Origin: Nocardia otitidiscaviarum NBRC 14405
GTDB lineage: Bacteria > Actinomycetota > Actinomycetes > Mycobacteriales > Mycobacteriaceae
Reading direction: 5' to 3'
Assembly (NCBI RefSeq): GCF_000308635.1
Contig: NZ_BAGD01000032.1
Coordinates: 19,336-83,335 of the forward strand
Length of the DNA: 64,000 nucleotides
Under the pieces are notes generated by a model that saw only the letters and a program-made list of their open reading frames with translations, searched no databases and was not told where the DNA came from. Of the stretch, positions 1 to 10,123 are shown one piece after another; positions within the stretch are counted from its first letter, which is position 1; each line of letters opens with the position of its first letter. The translations under genes and the position numbers were made by a program.

Positions 1-41
1 GCACCGGTTCCCCGAGGTCGGACGCGGTCGTGCGCGGCGGG

Positions 42-650
42 TCAGGGCTGGCCGCTCACCACGGCCGTCACCGCGTCCAGGAAGGGCTGTCCGCCCATGG
101 CGTAGCCACCGGCGATCGCACCGACCAGCAGGCCGATCGGGCCGGTCAGAATGCTGAAGAAGCCCATGCCGAGCACGGTTCCGATGAGGCCGCCCAGCAC
201 GCCGCCGACCACGACACCCACCACGTTGTCGTTGATCTCGTTGGTGAGCCGGGCCATGGAGTTGATGGGCTGCATCTCGCCGATCTCGCTCGCGGTCACC
301 GTGGGTTCGAGCGCGAGTTCGCGGCCGTCGTCGGAAATGCGGTGCGCCACTTCGACGGTGGTGCCGGAGATCTCGTAGGCCAGCGGCACCGTGGCAACCA
401 CCTCCCCGGCGTCGGAGGTGAGCGTGACGGCGGTGGCGTCGGCATCGACCGCGAAGGTGCCGCCGGAGACGGCGGTGGTCAGCGACCGGGAGAAGTCGGA
501 GAGTACGGCGTGATAGCGGACCCCCTGGTCATCGCCGCTGGCGGAGAGCTCACGCGGGGTGGACTCCGGTGCCGCGCCGACACCGCCCGCGGTGATCCCC
601 AGGGCGGCGACGGTCAGGAACGCGACGGTGGCGAAGCGGCCGAACTTCAT
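42..650 (-). CDS. Secreted nocardial protein with glycine-rich C-terminal hydrophobic segment
   Basis: This is a 202-residue protein. It starts with a clear signal peptide (residues 1-26, ending GGVGA-AP). A beta-rich middle of about 70 residues alternates short strands (GVRYHAVLSD, GGTFAVD, VATVPLAYEI). The C-terminal 70 residues are rich in Gly and hydrophobic residues (GVVVGGVLGGLIGTVLGMGF, then GLLVGAIAGGYAMGG), like a membrane-inserting helical hairpin. From memory the middle resembles the domain called DUF8020 in nocardiae; I could not check this. The ATG has AGGAA 8-9 nt upstream. The gene stands alone, and its function is unknown. It is probably an envelope or secreted protein. Confidence 0.8.
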   Translation of the reverse strand: MKFGRFATVAFLTVAALGITAGGVGAAPESTPRELSASGDDQGVRYHAVLSDFSRSLTTAVSGGTFAVDADATAVTLTSDAGEVVATVPLAYEISGTTVEVAHRISDDGRELALEPTVTASEIGEMQPINSMARLTNEINDNVVGVVVGGVLGGLIGTVLGMGFFSILTGPIGLLVGAIAGGYAMGGQPFLDAVTAVVSGQP

Positions 651-938
651 TCAGGAAATTCCTTCTGGCAAACCCTCGACCCGCGCAGGCCGAATGTACG
701 AACGTTTACAGCGTTCGAACCTTGGTGCCCGCAAAGGAGATTGGCGAGAGCGCCGGCCTCATCGTTATCAGAATGAAATCTGGACATTTGCCCGAAGTTG
801 TGTTGTAAAAACGTGCACATTCACAATTCGACGTTGCCCCGGTCGGTGGTGTAGGACATGTCCTGATTGTCGTTATCGATCGACAACTTCGAGCGGGGTG
901 GGCCTGAGGTTCGAAGCATCGCAGGGAAGGGCAGGAAA

Positions 939-1604
939 ATGGCGCCTCGAAAGGCCCGGGCCGGAATCGCTCTCGCGGGCGTAGTCATCGTGGGCGCGCT
1001 GGCCACGGCCGGTGCGCTGGCCGCCGTGCTCTCGCAGGTCGCCGAGCGTCGCGCCGCGGCGGTGGAGAACCGCGGTGCCACGACGACATCGGTGACCACC
1101 ACCGAGGCCGCCGTCATCGACGGTGTAGCACAGCCCGGGATCGCGGCCGCCGCCCCCTCCGCCCCCACGACCTCCGCCCTCGTGCACAGGACCGCCAGCC
1201 AAGGCAGTCCGGAACTGCAACTGACCGTGGGCGATTGCGTGGCCGTCGCCGCCTCGGGCTCCGGCCTGGAGAAAACCTCCTGCGGCAGTGGCACTTCCGC
1301 CTACACCGTCACCCATCTGGCCACCGACGGCGCCCCCTGTCCGAGTGATGTCGACCGATCGCACCAACGCGCCCTCCCCGACGGCGAGCACGACGCCCTC
1401 TGTCTCGACATCGCCTGGGTCCCCGGCACCTGCATGGATCTCTCCGGCGACATGGCCACCCCCGTCGACTGCACCGCCGCCGCCCCCGGCCGCGTCCGGG
1501 TAGTCGAGATCAAGCGCAACACCACCGATGTCAACGCCTGCTCCGCAGGCGACCAAGGCTTCGTCTACGACGAGCGGCGCTACGTGGTCTGCGTAGCCTC
1601 CTGA
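939..1604 (+). CDS. Membrane-anchored LppU-like protein with two cysteine-rich repeats
   Basis: The protein has 221 residues. Residues 8-32 form one N-terminal membrane segment or uncleaved signal. A Thr/Ala/Pro-rich linker follows. The extracytoplasmic part contains VGDCVAV, TSCGS, CPSDVD, LCLDIAW, then GTCMDL, PVDCTA, ACSAGDQGF and YVVCVAS. This is the cysteine spacing of the actinobacterial LppU/SCO3897 family, apparently present twice in tandem. Eight cysteines suggest disulfides formed outside the membrane. The ATG at 939 was chosen over an upstream in-frame ATG at 867 because a GGGAAGGG-type ribosome site precedes it and the membrane segment then lies at the N-terminus. Function is unknown. 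Confidence 0.75.
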   Translation: MAPRKARAGIALAGVVIVGALATAGALAAVLSQVAERRAAAVENRGATTTSVTTTEAAVIDGVAQPGIAAAAPSAPTTSALVHRTASQGSPELQLTVGDCVAVAASGSGLEKTSCGSGTSAYTVTHLATDGAPCPSDVDRSHQRALPDGEHDALCLDIAWVPGTCMDLSGDMATPVDCTAAAPGRVRVVEIKRNTTDVNACSAGDQGFVYDERRYVVCVAS

Positions 1605-1808
1605 TCTTCTCCCGCTGCGCGATTCGCGGCGCTGCCGTCATCGGCGATCGAATATCCCATCGCCTTTTTGCCGGACTGATCTCCTGTGAATTCCTCGCAA
1701 CTCGAACCTCATAGCGGCACTTCCGGATTCGGACTCGCGCGGGTAACGCGAGCTCTACCCTGGAGGGATATCCGCACGGCGTCCGGCGCTTCAGGGATGG
1801 TGGTTCGA

Positions 1809-2003
1809 GTGCCGAAGAACAAGTCGCACAAAGGAATTTCCAAGCGCGTCAAGGTGACCGGTTCGGGGAAGTTGCGACGAGCGCAGGCGAACAAGAATCA
1901 CCTCTTGGAGAAGAAGCCTTCCACGCGGACGCGGCGGTTGAATATGGAAGAGGACTTCGCCAAGGCGGATCGCAAGCGGGTCAAGCGGATGCTGGGGATC
2001 TGA
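1809..2003 (+). CDS. rpmI: Stand-alone ribosomal protein bL35
   Basis: A 64-residue very basic protein starting PKNKSHKGISKRVKVTGSGK and containing HLLEKKPSTRTRRLN, which is the bL35 pattern (PKMKTHKGAAKRF..., HLLEKK). bL35 is a small protein of the large ribosomal subunit. The GTG at 1809 is chosen because it aligns with the family N-terminus; an ATG at 1797 would add MVVR. The usual partners infC and rplT are absent: the gene lies alone between an LppU-like gene and a thioesterase-like gene. It is therefore probably a second copy, with the canonical one elsewhere. No Zur-like operator was recognised upstream; a short CTCGCG/CGCGAG inverted repeat sits at 1734-1752. Confidence 0.85.
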   Translation: MPKNKSHKGISKRVKVTGSGKLRRAQANKNHLLEKKPSTRTRRLNMEEDFAKADRKRVKRMLGI

Positions 2004-2032
2004 GGGGCGCGGATCCGAGGAGTCCGCCGCGA

Positions 2033-2509
2033 CTACTTGGGCGTCACCCAGGTGGTGATGTCGGCGTGGACGACCTCCAGGCCCGTCTTGTCGTAGATGG
2101 AGACGGGGATGATCAGGTCCCGGCCCTCGGTGATGGCGTCGAAGTCGGGGACCTCGGGCAGTTTCGCGACCGCGCGCAGGCCCGAGTTGGCCTTGGCGAG
2201 GTACTGGACATTCATGGCCTTGGGGATCCACCGGTGGCTGGTGGGGACGGTGGCCTCGCTGAGCATGCCCATGGCGACCTCCGCCAGATTGCAGGCCGCG
2301 ATGGCGTGGAAGGTGCCGAGGTGGTTGTGGATGCCGAACCACTTGGGCGCGGTCACCTCGCACAGCCCCGGCTCCAGGCGTACGACGCTGGGCAGCACCG
2401 TGCCGAAGTACGGCACCCGCGCGACCATGCCGAGCGAGAAGAGGGCGTGGCCCAGCCGATTGTCGGGCAGCTTCTTCCAGCCGCGCAGCGTGGAGGTCTC
2501 ATTGCTCAT
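2033..2509 (-). CDS. Hotdog-fold DUF4442/PaaI-like putative thioesterase
   Basis: A 158-residue soluble protein. The pattern NHLGTFHAIAACNLAEVAMGM is the long hotdog helix with the preceding HN/GT motif of the DUF4442/PaaI thioesterase-like family. The strands around it (VRLEPGLCEVTAP, PVSIYDKTGLEVVHADITTWV) fit the hotdog sheet. Family members hydrolyse or bind acyl-CoA thioesters, but the substrate cannot be inferred here. The ATG is followed by SNETST. The gene lies convergent to the bL35 gene and no operon partner is visible. Confidence 0.8.
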   Translation of the reverse strand: MSNETSTLRGWKKLPDNRLGHALFSLGMVARVPYFGTVLPSVVRLEPGLCEVTAPKWFGIHNHLGTFHAIAACNLAEVAMGMLSEATVPTSHRWIPKAMNVQYLAKANSGLRAVAKLPEVPDFDAITEGRDLIIPVSIYDKTGLEVVHADITTWVTPK

Positions 2510-2678
2510 GGCTCGGATCTTACTTGAAAGTAAGTTAGGTGCAGAAGTGCGTCTCGAACTCTAAGGAAACTGGCTGGTCGCTTTATTGGTCTAGGGTGTC
2601 GCCGCTGCCGAGCTACATCGCGCAGCTGGTGCCGGTGCCAATTCGCCGGCTCGTCGGGGGAATGGAGCTCGAGAAAAC

Positions 2679-3071
2679 ATGCGTATCAAGACCGCTGTCG
2701 CGTCGCTGGGGATCGCGCTGGCGGGTGCGGCCGCCATGGCCACGGTGGGGGCCGCGTCGGCCGCCGCCGTCAACCCGGTCATCGAACCGGCCCAGGGTGT
2801 CTACTTCGGCTTGGAGTTCGATCCGGCTGAGACCGCCGCCCTGGGCAACAGCGCGATCCCGGGACTGCTGACCCAGTTCCTGCCGGTCGAGCGGACCGGC
2901 TTCGTCCTCGACGACGACTCGGTGCTGCCCGTCGTGGACGGCCTCCTCTATGCCACGCCCGGTGCGGTGGTGAACGAGGCGGCCGCGCGGCAGGGGCAGG
3001 TCGGCATCGCGCTGGTGGACCCGGCCGTCGCCGGGGGTTACCAGTTCCTGATCGTGCAGGATCTGCCCTGA
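2679..3071 (+). CDS. Small secreted protein of unknown function
   Basis: A 130-residue protein with a typical Sec signal peptide (MRIKTAVASLGIALAGAAAM..., cleavage near GAASA-AAV at about residue 29). The mature part is about 100 residues and has no cysteine. It contains the segment GVYFGLEFDPAETAALGNSA and ends in VAGGYQFLIVQDLP. I do not recognise the family. The ATG follows a GGAG at about 17 nt and a purine-rich GAGAAAAC. It is the last gene before the S10 operon leader, on the same strand. Confidence 0.65.
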   Translation: MRIKTAVASLGIALAGAAAMATVGAASAAAVNPVIEPAQGVYFGLEFDPAETAALGNSAIPGLLTQFLPVERTGFVLDDDSVLPVVDGLLYATPGAVVNEAAARQGQVGIALVDPAVAGGYQFLIVQDLP

Positions 3072-3125
3072 TACGGGTAGCGGTGTGACCAGCGTCATCG
3101 GCCGCTGATCGGGGAGGGGGGCGAT

Positions 3126-3155
3126 TTGAGATCGCCCCTCGCCTCGAGGCATACT
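3126..3155 (+). promoter_or_regulatory. Predicted promoter of the S10 operon
   Basis: TTGAGA (3126-3131), an 18-nt spacer and CATACT (3150-3155) form a sigma-A-type promoter. Four bases after the -10 comes GGGTTGC, aligned with the GGTTGC that follows the promoters of rplN and rpsH in this window. The remaining leader, about 340 nt to the rpsJ start at 3504, has no open gene that I can support. A leader of that length could hold regulatory structure, but none was identified with confidence. Confidence 0.6.
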
Positions 3156-3503
3156 GTTCGGGTTGCCCGCACCGGGCTGCGTCTGTTCTGTGGAAAGACG
3201 CTGGTGGTAGCGGGTGAGCAAGACCCAATTTTGTACCCGGCCGAGTGCGGCGCGGGTGCGTCCGGAACGAGGTTCCGAGGCCCATAAGGATTTCATCCGG
3301 GGCCGAGGAATGAGCGGCTGAGCGACACGCCCGACCGCGTGGACCGGAAGAACCATGACAGATGAACAGCGGTGACGGAGCGGGGTGCGCCCCGGTCGAG
3401 TTGGTAGCTGATGCGTCTTCGTGTGTTCGGGCTGTGCAAATGAGGGTGGTTCGGGAGCGAAAGCTCCAGTGCCACAACGTAAGCGGAGAAAAGGACACTC
3501 AGC

Positions 3504-3809
3504 GTGGCGGGACAGAAGATCCGCATCAGGCTCAAGGCCTACGACCATGAGGCGATCGACGCGTCTGCGCGCAAGATCGTCGAGACGGTGACCCGCACCG
3601 GCGCCCGTGTCGTCGGCCCGGTGCCGTTGCCGACCGAAAAGAACGTGTACTGCGTCATCCGTTCGCCGCACAAGTACAAGGACTCGCGCGAACACTTCGA
3701 GATGCGCACGCACAAGCGGCTGATCGACATCCTCGACCCGACGCCGAAGACGGTTGACGCTCTCATGCGCATCGACCTCCCGGCCAGCGTCGACGTCAAC
3801 ATTCAGTGA
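3504..3809 (+). CDS. rpsJ: Ribosomal protein uS10 (NusE)
   Basis: A 101-residue protein of full family length, with [20 protein letters not shown], the diagnostic [13 protein letters not shown] loop and [13 protein letters not shown]. uS10 binds the 30S head and also acts as NusE in antitermination. The GTG start follows an AAGGAC ribosome site. It is the first gene of an eleven-gene block ending at rpsQ; rplC starts 14 nt downstream. Transcription presumably starts about 350 nt upstream at the TTGAGA/CATACT promoter. Confidence 0.98.
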   Translation: MAGQKIRIRLKAYDHEAIDASARKIVETVTRTGARVVGPVPLPTEKNVYCVIRSPHKYKDSREHFEMRTHKRLIDILDPTPKTVDALMRIDLPASVDVNIQ

Positions 3810-3823
3810 CGGGGACTGCAGAT

Positions 3824-4489
3824 ATGACTGACAACAAGAGCCGCCCGGCAGCGGGCATCCTGGGCACCAAGCTCGGCATGACCCAGGTCTTCGACGAGAA
3901 GAACCGCGTCGTTCCGGTGACCGTCATCAAGGCTGGTCCCAACGTCGTGACCCAGATTCGTACCCAGGAGCGCGACGGCTACTCCGCCGTCCAGGTCGCC
4001 TTCGGCGCCATCGACCCGCGCAAGGTGAACAAGCCGGTCTCCGGCCAGTTCGCCAAGGCCGGCGTCACCCCGCGCCGTCACATCGCGGAGATCCGCGTCG
4101 CCGACGCCTCCACTTTCGAGGTCGGCCAGGAGATCAGCGCCGACGTGTTCGAAGAGGGCAGCTACGTCGACGTGACCGGCACCTCCAAGGGCAAGGGTTA
4201 CGCGGGCACCATGAAGCGCCACGGCTTCCGCGGCCAGGGTGCCTCGCACGGTGCGCAGGCCGTGCACCGTCGTCCGGGTTCGATCGGTGGTTGCTCCACC
4301 CCCGGCCGTGTCTTCAAGGGCATGCGCATGGCGGGTCGCATGGGTAACGACCGCGTCACCACGCAGAACCTCTCGGTCCACAAGGTGGACGCCGAGAACG
4401 GCCTGCTGCTGATCAAGGGCGCGATCCCGGGCCGCAAGGGCGGCGTCGTGATCGTCAAGAGTGCAGTGAAGGGTGGTGCCCGGGCGTGA
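3824..4489 (+). CDS. rplC: Ribosomal protein uL3
   Basis: A 221-residue protein of full length. It has [15 protein letters not shown] near the N-terminus and the conserved tip loop [20 protein letters not shown], then [15 protein letters not shown] and [13 protein letters not shown] basic segments. uL3 is an early-assembly 50S protein whose loop reaches towards the peptidyl-transferase centre. The ATG at 3824 (MTDNKS) is preferred to a GTG at 3806, which lies directly against the rpsJ stop. The stop overlaps the rplD GTG by four bases, consistent with translational coupling. Confidence 0.97.
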   Translation: MTDNKSRPAAGILGTKLGMTQVFDEKNRVVPVTVIKAGPNVVTQIRTQERDGYSAVQVAFGAIDPRKVNKPVSGQFAKAGVTPRRHIAEIRVADASTFEVGQEISADVFEEGSYVDVTGTSKGKGYAGTMKRHGFRGQGASHGAQAVHRRPGSIGGCSTPGRVFKGMRMAGRMGNDRVTTQNLSVHKVDAENGLLLIKGAIPGRKGGVVIVKSAVKGGARA

Positions 4490-5166
4490 GCGCTGTGAGC
4501 ACTGAGAAGAAAGCCAACCTGTCGCTGCCGGTCAAGGCACCGGGCGGCAAGACCGACGGCACCGTCGAACTCCCCGCGGAGATCTTCGACGTGACCGCCA
4601 ATATCGCGCTGATGCACCAGGTCGTCGTGGCTCAGCAGGCCGCGGCCCGCCAGGGCACGCACGCCACCAAGACCCGGGGCCAGGTCTCCGGCGGTGGCAA
4701 GAAGCCGTACCGCCAGAAGGGCACCGGCCGCGCCCGCCAGGGTTCGACCCGTGCGCCGCAGTTCGCCGGCGGTGGCACCGTCCACGGCCCGCAGCCGCGC
4801 GACTACAGCCAGCGCCTGCCCAAGAAGATGAAGGCCGCCGCGCTGCGTGGCGCCCTCTCGGACCGGGCCCGCAACGAGCGCATCCACGTGATCACCGAGC
4901 TGGTGGCGGGTCAGACCCCGTCCACCAAGACCGCGAAGTCCTTCCTCGCCGAGCTGTCGGAGCGGAAGAACATCCTGGTCGTGGTCGGCCGTGAAGATGT
5001 CACCGCGTGGAAGAGCGTGGCGAACCTGCAGGGTGTGCACCCGATCGCTCCCGACCAGCTGAACACCTACGACGTCCTCAAGAGCGACGACGTGGTCTTC
5101 TCGGTCGAGGCGCTCAACGCCTTCGTGCACGGCCCCGCCGAAGCTGCACAGGAGGAGAGCAAGTGA
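4486..5166 (+). CDS. rplD: Ribosomal protein uL4
   Basis: A 226-residue protein with the uL4 extended loop [33 protein letters not shown] and the globular C-terminal part ([19 protein letters not shown]). uL4 lines the 50S exit tunnel; in E. coli it also autoregulates the S10 operon, though that is not known to apply here. The GTG start overlaps the rplC stop (GTGA). Its own stop overlaps the rplW GTG in the same way. Confidence 0.97.
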   Translation: MSAVSTEKKANLSLPVKAPGGKTDGTVELPAEIFDVTANIALMHQVVVAQQAAARQGTHATKTRGQVSGGGKKPYRQKGTGRARQGSTRAPQFAGGGTVHGPQPRDYSQRLPKKMKAAALRGALSDRARNERIHVITELVAGQTPSTKTAKSFLAELSERKNILVVVGREDVTAWKSVANLQGVHPIAPDQLNTYDVLKSDDVVFSVEALNAFVHGPAEAAQEESK

Positions 5167-5468
5167 CCACCATCGCCGATCCCCGCGACATCCTGCTCGC
5201 GCCGGTGATCTCCGAGAAGTCCTACGGGCTGATCGAAGAAGGCACCTACACCTTCCTGGTGCACCCGGACTCGAACAAGACGCAGATCAAGATCGCCGTT
5301 GAGAAGGTCTTCGGTGTGAAGGTGACCAGCGTCAACACCGCCAACCGTCAGGGCAAGCGCAAGCGGACCCGCTTCGGTTACGGCAAGCGCAAGAGCACCA
5401 AGCGCGCGCTCGTGACCATCTCGGCCGACAGCAAGCCCATCGAGATCTTCGGAGGCCCGGTCGCGTAA
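5163..5468 (+). CDS. rplW: Ribosomal protein uL23
   Basis: A 101-residue protein with [37 protein letters not shown] and [12 protein letters not shown], the uL23 signature. It sits at the tunnel exit and docks trigger factor and SRP. The GTG at 5163 overlaps the rplD stop by four bases and matches the family N-terminus; longer in-frame starts would run inside rplD. rplB follows after 33 nt. Confidence 0.97.
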   Translation: MTTIADPRDILLAPVISEKSYGLIEEGTYTFLVHPDSNKTQIKIAVEKVFGVKVTSVNTANRQGKRKRTRFGYGKRKSTKRALVTISADSKPIEIFGGPVA

Positions 5469-5501
5469 GCGGCTGGAGCTCCAGAAAGCAGAGAAGAACT
5501 C

Positions 5502-6332
<831 letters not shown>

Positions 6333-6346
6333 GGAGGAGGTTAAAG

Positions 6347-6628
6347 ATGCCACGCAGCCTCAAGAAGGGCCCGTTCGTCGACGAACACCTCCTCAAGAAG
6401 GTGGACGTCCAGAACGAGAAGGGCTCGAAGCAGGTCATCAAGACCTGGTCGCGTCGTTCCACCATCATCCCCGATTTCATCGGCCACACGTTCTCGGTCC
6501 ACGACGGCCGCAAGCACGTGCCGGTGTTCGTGTCGGAGAACATGGTTGGACACAAGCTCGGTGAATTCGCGCCGACCCGCACGTTCAAGAGCCACGTCAA
6601 GGAAGATCGGAAGAGCAAGCGGCGATGA
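6347..6628 (+). CDS. rpsS: Ribosomal protein uS19
   Basis: A 93-residue protein beginning [18 protein letters not shown] and containing [17 protein letters not shown] and [19 protein letters not shown], the uS19 signature. It binds the 30S head with uS13 near the A-site finger. The ATG at 6347 lies behind a very strong AAGGAGGAGG site. The stop overlaps the rplV start (ATGA). Confidence 0.98.
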   Translation: MPRSLKKGPFVDEHLLKKVDVQNEKGSKQVIKTWSRRSTIIPDFIGHTFSVHDGRKHVPVFVSENMVGHKLGEFAPTRTFKSHVKEDRKSKRR

Positions 6629-7026
6629 GCACTGAAACTCAGAACCCGACCGCGCGCGCGACCGCCAAGCATGTCCGCGTGACCCCGATGAAGGCGCGCC
6701 GCGTCGTGGACATGGTCCGCGGCCAGCGGGTCGAGGACGCGCTGAACATCCTGCGGTTCGCTCCGCAGGCCGCCAGCGAGCCGGTCGCCAAGGTCGTGGC
6801 CTCCGCCGCGGCCAACGCCGAGAACAACCTCGGCCTGAACCCGGCGACCCTGGTCATCTCGACGGCCTACGTCGACGAGGGCGTGACCATGAAGCGCTTC
6901 CAGCCGCGTGCCCAGGGCCGCGCGTTCCGGATCCGCAAGCGCACCAGCCACATCACCATCGAGGTCGAGAGCGTGCCCACTGCCGGCGCTGCAGCTCGTA
7001 GCCGCCGGAAGGGAGGGGCAAAGTAA
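6625..7026 (+). CDS. rplV: Ribosomal protein uL22
   Basis: A 133-residue protein with [20 protein letters not shown] near the N-terminus, [11 protein letters not shown], and the tunnel-lining hairpin ended by [20 protein letters not shown]. uL22 lines the exit tunnel; its loop is a known macrolide-resistance site. Here the loop tip shows no obvious deletion. The start overlaps rpsS by four bases, and the rpsC ATG follows the stop directly. Confidence 0.97.
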   Translation: MSTETQNPTARATAKHVRVTPMKARRVVDMVRGQRVEDALNILRFAPQAASEPVAKVVASAAANAENNLGLNPATLVISTAYVDEGVTMKRFQPRAQGRAFRIRKRTSHITIEVESVPTAGAAARSRRKGGAK

Positions 7027-7833
<807 letters not shown>

Positions 7834-7836
7834 CCT

Positions 7837-8253
7837 ATGTTGATGCCTCGCAAGGTCAAGCACCGTAAGCAGCATCACCCCAAGCGCTCTGGCATGGCCA
7901 AGGGCGGCACCTCGGTGGCGTTCGGCGAGTACGGCATCCAGGCTCTGGAGCCTGCCTACGTCACCAACCGGCAGATCGAGTCGGCGCGTATCGCGATGAC
8001 CCGCCACATCCGTCGTGGCGGCAAGATCTGGATCAACATCTACCCGGACCGGCCGCTCACCAAGAAGCCCGCCGAAACCCGCATGGGTTCCGGTAAGGGT
8101 TCGCCCGAGTGGTGGGTCGCGAACGTGAAGCCCGGTCGGGTCATGTTCGAAATGTCTTACCCGAACGAGGAGACCGCTCGTGAGGCCCTGCGCCGCGCGA
8201 TGCACAAGCTCCCGATGAAGTGCCGGATCGTGACCAGGGAGGAGCAGTTCTGA
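7837..8253 (+). CDS. rplP: Ribosomal protein uL16
   Basis: A 138-residue protein with [57 protein letters not shown] and [20 protein letters not shown]. uL16 organises the aminoacyl-tRNA site of 50S. Two in-frame starts lie close together (MLMPRK); the first ATG follows GGAGGGCTGACC. The stop overlaps the rpmC ATG by one base. Confidence 0.97.
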   Translation: MLMPRKVKHRKQHHPKRSGMAKGGTSVAFGEYGIQALEPAYVTNRQIESARIAMTRHIRRGGKIWINIYPDRPLTKKPAETRMGSGKGSPEWWVANVKPGRVMFEMSYPNEETAREALRRAMHKLPMKCRIVTREEQF

Positions 8254-8492
8254 TGGCTACCGGAACTCCGGCTGCAGAGCTGCGCGAGCTCACCGAAGAC
8301 GAGCTCGTCGCCAAGCTGCGCGAATCCAAGGAAGAGCTGTTCAACCTGCGCTTCCAGATGGCGACCGGCCAGTTGCAGAACAACCGGCGCCTGCGTGTGG
8401 TCAAGCATGAGATCGCGCGCATCTACACGGTCATGCGGGAGCGCGAGCTCGGCCTGGCCACCGGTCCTGAAGGCAAGGGAGACGCCGCATGA
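8253..8492 (+). CDS. rpmC: Ribosomal protein uL29
   Basis: A 79-residue, mostly helical protein with [20 protein letters not shown] and [20 protein letters not shown], the uL29 signature. It sits by uL23 at the tunnel exit. The ATG at 8253 overlaps the rplP stop (TGATG), and the end overlaps the rpsQ start by four bases. An upstream in-frame start inside rplP is not credible. Confidence 0.97.
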   Translation: MATGTPAAELRELTEDELVAKLRESKEELFNLRFQMATGQLQNNRRLRVVKHEIARIYTVMRERELGLATGPEGKGDAA

Positions 8493-8785
8493 GCGACGTA
8501 AAGGGCCCGGCCAAGACGCCGGCCAAGCAGGAGGAGCGTGGCTCGCGCAAGGTGCGCATCGGCTACGTCGTCTCCGACAAGATGAGCAAGACCATCGTGG
8601 TCGAGCTGGAGGATCGCGTGAAGCACAAGCTTTACGGCAAGATCATCCGCACCACCTCGAAGGTCAAGGCCCACGACGAGAACGAGATCGCCGGTATCGG
8701 CGACCGCGTGCAGCTGATGGAGACCCGTCCGCTGTCGGCCACCAAGCGGTGGCGTCTGGTCGAGGTCCTGGAGAAGGCCAAGTAA
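8489..8785 (+). CDS. rpsQ: Ribosomal protein uS17
   Basis: A 98-residue protein with an OB-fold pattern: [39 protein letters not shown] and [20 protein letters not shown]. The N-terminal 20 residues ([17 protein letters not shown]) are a short disordered extension. uS17 is a primary 16S-binding protein. It is the last gene of the first ribosomal block and is followed 30 nt later by a 16-bp hairpin. The rplN group, contiguous with rpsQ in many bacteria, lies 25.6 kb away here. Confidence 0.97.
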   Translation: MSDVKGPAKTPAKQEERGSRKVRIGYVVSDKMSKTIVVELEDRVKHKLYGKIIRTTSKVKAHDENEIAGIGDRVQLMETRPLSATKRWRLVEVLEKAK

Positions 8786-8814
8786 GCCTGCTCCGCGACT
8801 GAGCCGTCGAGCTT

Positions 8815-8852
8815 CGAAGGCCCGCTTCCCGTTTCGGGGAAGCGGGCCTTCG
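8815..8852 (+). terminator. Strong hairpin ending the S10 operon
   Basis: CGAAGGCCCGCTTCCC pairs perfectly with GGGAAGCGGGCCTTCG (16 bp) around a 6-nt loop (GTTTCG), starting 30 nt after the rpsQ stop. There is no long T-run, as is common in actinobacterial terminators. The next + gene starts about 100 nt further on. Confidence 0.8.
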
Positions 8853-8950
8853 GGTATTCCGGCACAGGGTCGTTCGTGTCGCGCAGATCTCTCACACACC
8901 GGCCGTGGTATTGGCGCGAGCGGCGCTGGACCGCTATCTTCTTTGGTGCT

Positions 8951-9529
8951 ATGAGTGCGGTGACTACGGCTTCGGGTGCTTGGCGGGCGAGTGATGGAGA
9001 GGCGGTGTCGTTCCGCGACGCCTCGGTGGCGTGGGCATTGGCCGCGCACGAGGTGTTGGTCGAAACCGCCTCGGAATACGGACATTTCGTCACGGTGAAC
9101 GAATTGGCCGAGCGGGTGCAGGAGATGTCCGGTGTGCACACCAGCGCGCCGACCCGCACCTGGATGGACGCCATCCTGCGCAAGGTGACCCGCCGCTGCC
9201 ACGCCGCGGGTGAACCGCCGTTGGCGGCGTTGTGCGTGCGCCAGAACCACAAGGTCGGCGACCATTACAAGTACATCCTCGAGGTGGCCGGGCTGCCCAT
9301 CCCCACCGACCTCGAACTGCACGCCGCCTACGCGCGCTGGCAGTGCTATGCCGCGCACGGCGAGGTGCCCGCCGACGGCGGCATCCCGCCGCTCACCCCG
9401 AAGGTGGCCGCCAGCCGCAACGCCTCCGTCCGCAAGGCCGAGCACAAGCCCGCCGAGGAAGCCCGCGTCGCGGTCTGCGATTCCTGCTTCACCCAGCTCC
9501 CGGCCAGCGGCGTCTGCTTCTACTGCTGA
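8951..9529 (+). CDS. Conserved actinobacterial protein with C-terminal zinc-ribbon-like Cys pair
   Basis: A 192-residue protein. The first 140 residues are mixed helical, with no membrane segment and no known motif (HFVTVNELAERVQEMSG, TWMDAILRKVTRRCHAAGE). A basic linker (KVAASRNASVRKAEHKP) follows. The protein ends VCDSCFTQLPASGVCFYC: two CxxC pairs ten residues apart, a probable small zinc ribbon. The layout suggests a nucleic-acid-associated or ribosome-associated protein, but that is inference. The ATG at 8951 was chosen over 8876, which lies close behind the rpsQ terminator and gives an unlikely Arg/Trp-rich start. Confidence 0.7.
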   Translation: MSAVTTASGAWRASDGEAVSFRDASVAWALAAHEVLVETASEYGHFVTVNELAERVQEMSGVHTSAPTRTWMDAILRKVTRRCHAAGEPPLAALCVRQNHKVGDHYKYILEVAGLPIPTDLELHAAYARWQCYAAHGEVPADGGIPPLTPKVAASRNASVRKAEHKPAEEARVAVCDSCFTQLPASGVCFYC

Positions 9530-9541
9530 CAGTTCCGCGCG

Positions 9542-10123
9542 CTACCTTGCCCGCACCGCGATTCCCGGGTAGTCGACGATGAGCCCGGCCGCGTCGTACT
9601 CCAGCGTGGCTCGGAAGTCGAATTCCGGTGACTCGTAATCGAATCGGTGCCCCGGCCCGTCGCCCGGCAAGCGGCGGTAGCGCTGCTCCAGCCGGGTGAC
9701 CGTCGGTACCGCCACGTGCACGTAAGCGGCCGGAGCGGCGGTGTCCACGTCCTCGGCCAGCGGCAGCCGGTGCACGGGAAAGGTATTGGTGCAGGCCGAC
9801 GCCTCCAGATCGATGTCGACGCAACCGTCCAGCGCGGGTGCCGGTTCGCCGTCGACGGTCCAGCGCCCCGCCCCGTCCGCCGCCAATCGAACGGTCCGCC
9901 AACCCTTCTCGTCACGCACGGACACTCGCGCGGCGCGGGTGCGCCAGTGTCCGTCGAGTTCGATCGAATAGTCCACCGACCAGCCTCGCCCCATCTCGAC
10001 GGCGGTGGTGTGACCATCGATCAGGACACCGGAATCAGTGATGCGCGGGAAGACGACCTCGAATCCCTCGCGCGCGCCGCGATGCCGCCAGGCAGCCATC
10101 CGAGGCGGGTGGTCGAATCTCAT
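9542..10123 (-). CDS. Putative glycolipid-binding family protein (DUF1089-like)
   Basis: A 193-residue protein with the pattern of the putative glycolipid-binding family: WRHRGAREGFEVV at the start, GWSVDYSIELDGHWRTRAAR, then DGAGRWTVDGEPAPALDGCV, DIDLEASACTNTFPVHRLPL and YESPEFDFRATLEYDAAGLI. It is predicted to be a soluble beta-barrel with no signal peptide. The family name comes from an old annotation and no ligand is established. The start is uncertain: ATG at 10123 is used, with ATG at 10099 (MAAWRHRG) as the alternative. It converges with the zinc-ribbon gene. Confidence 0.7.
   Translation of the reverse strand: MRFDHPPRMAAWRHRGAREGFEVVFPRITDSGVLIDGHTTAVEMGRGWSVDYSIELDGHWRTRAARVSVRDEKGWRTVRLAADGAGRWTVDGEPAPALDGCVDIDLEASACTNTFPVHRLPLAEDVDTAAPAAYVHVAVPTVTRLEQRYRRLPGDGPGHRFDYESPEFDFRATLEYDAAGLIVDYPGIAVRAR

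Noticed and set aside
2613..3713. A 366-codon minus-strand frame across the S10 leader
   Set aside because: It overlaps a secreted-protein gene and rpsJ, has no domain, and is a composition artefact.
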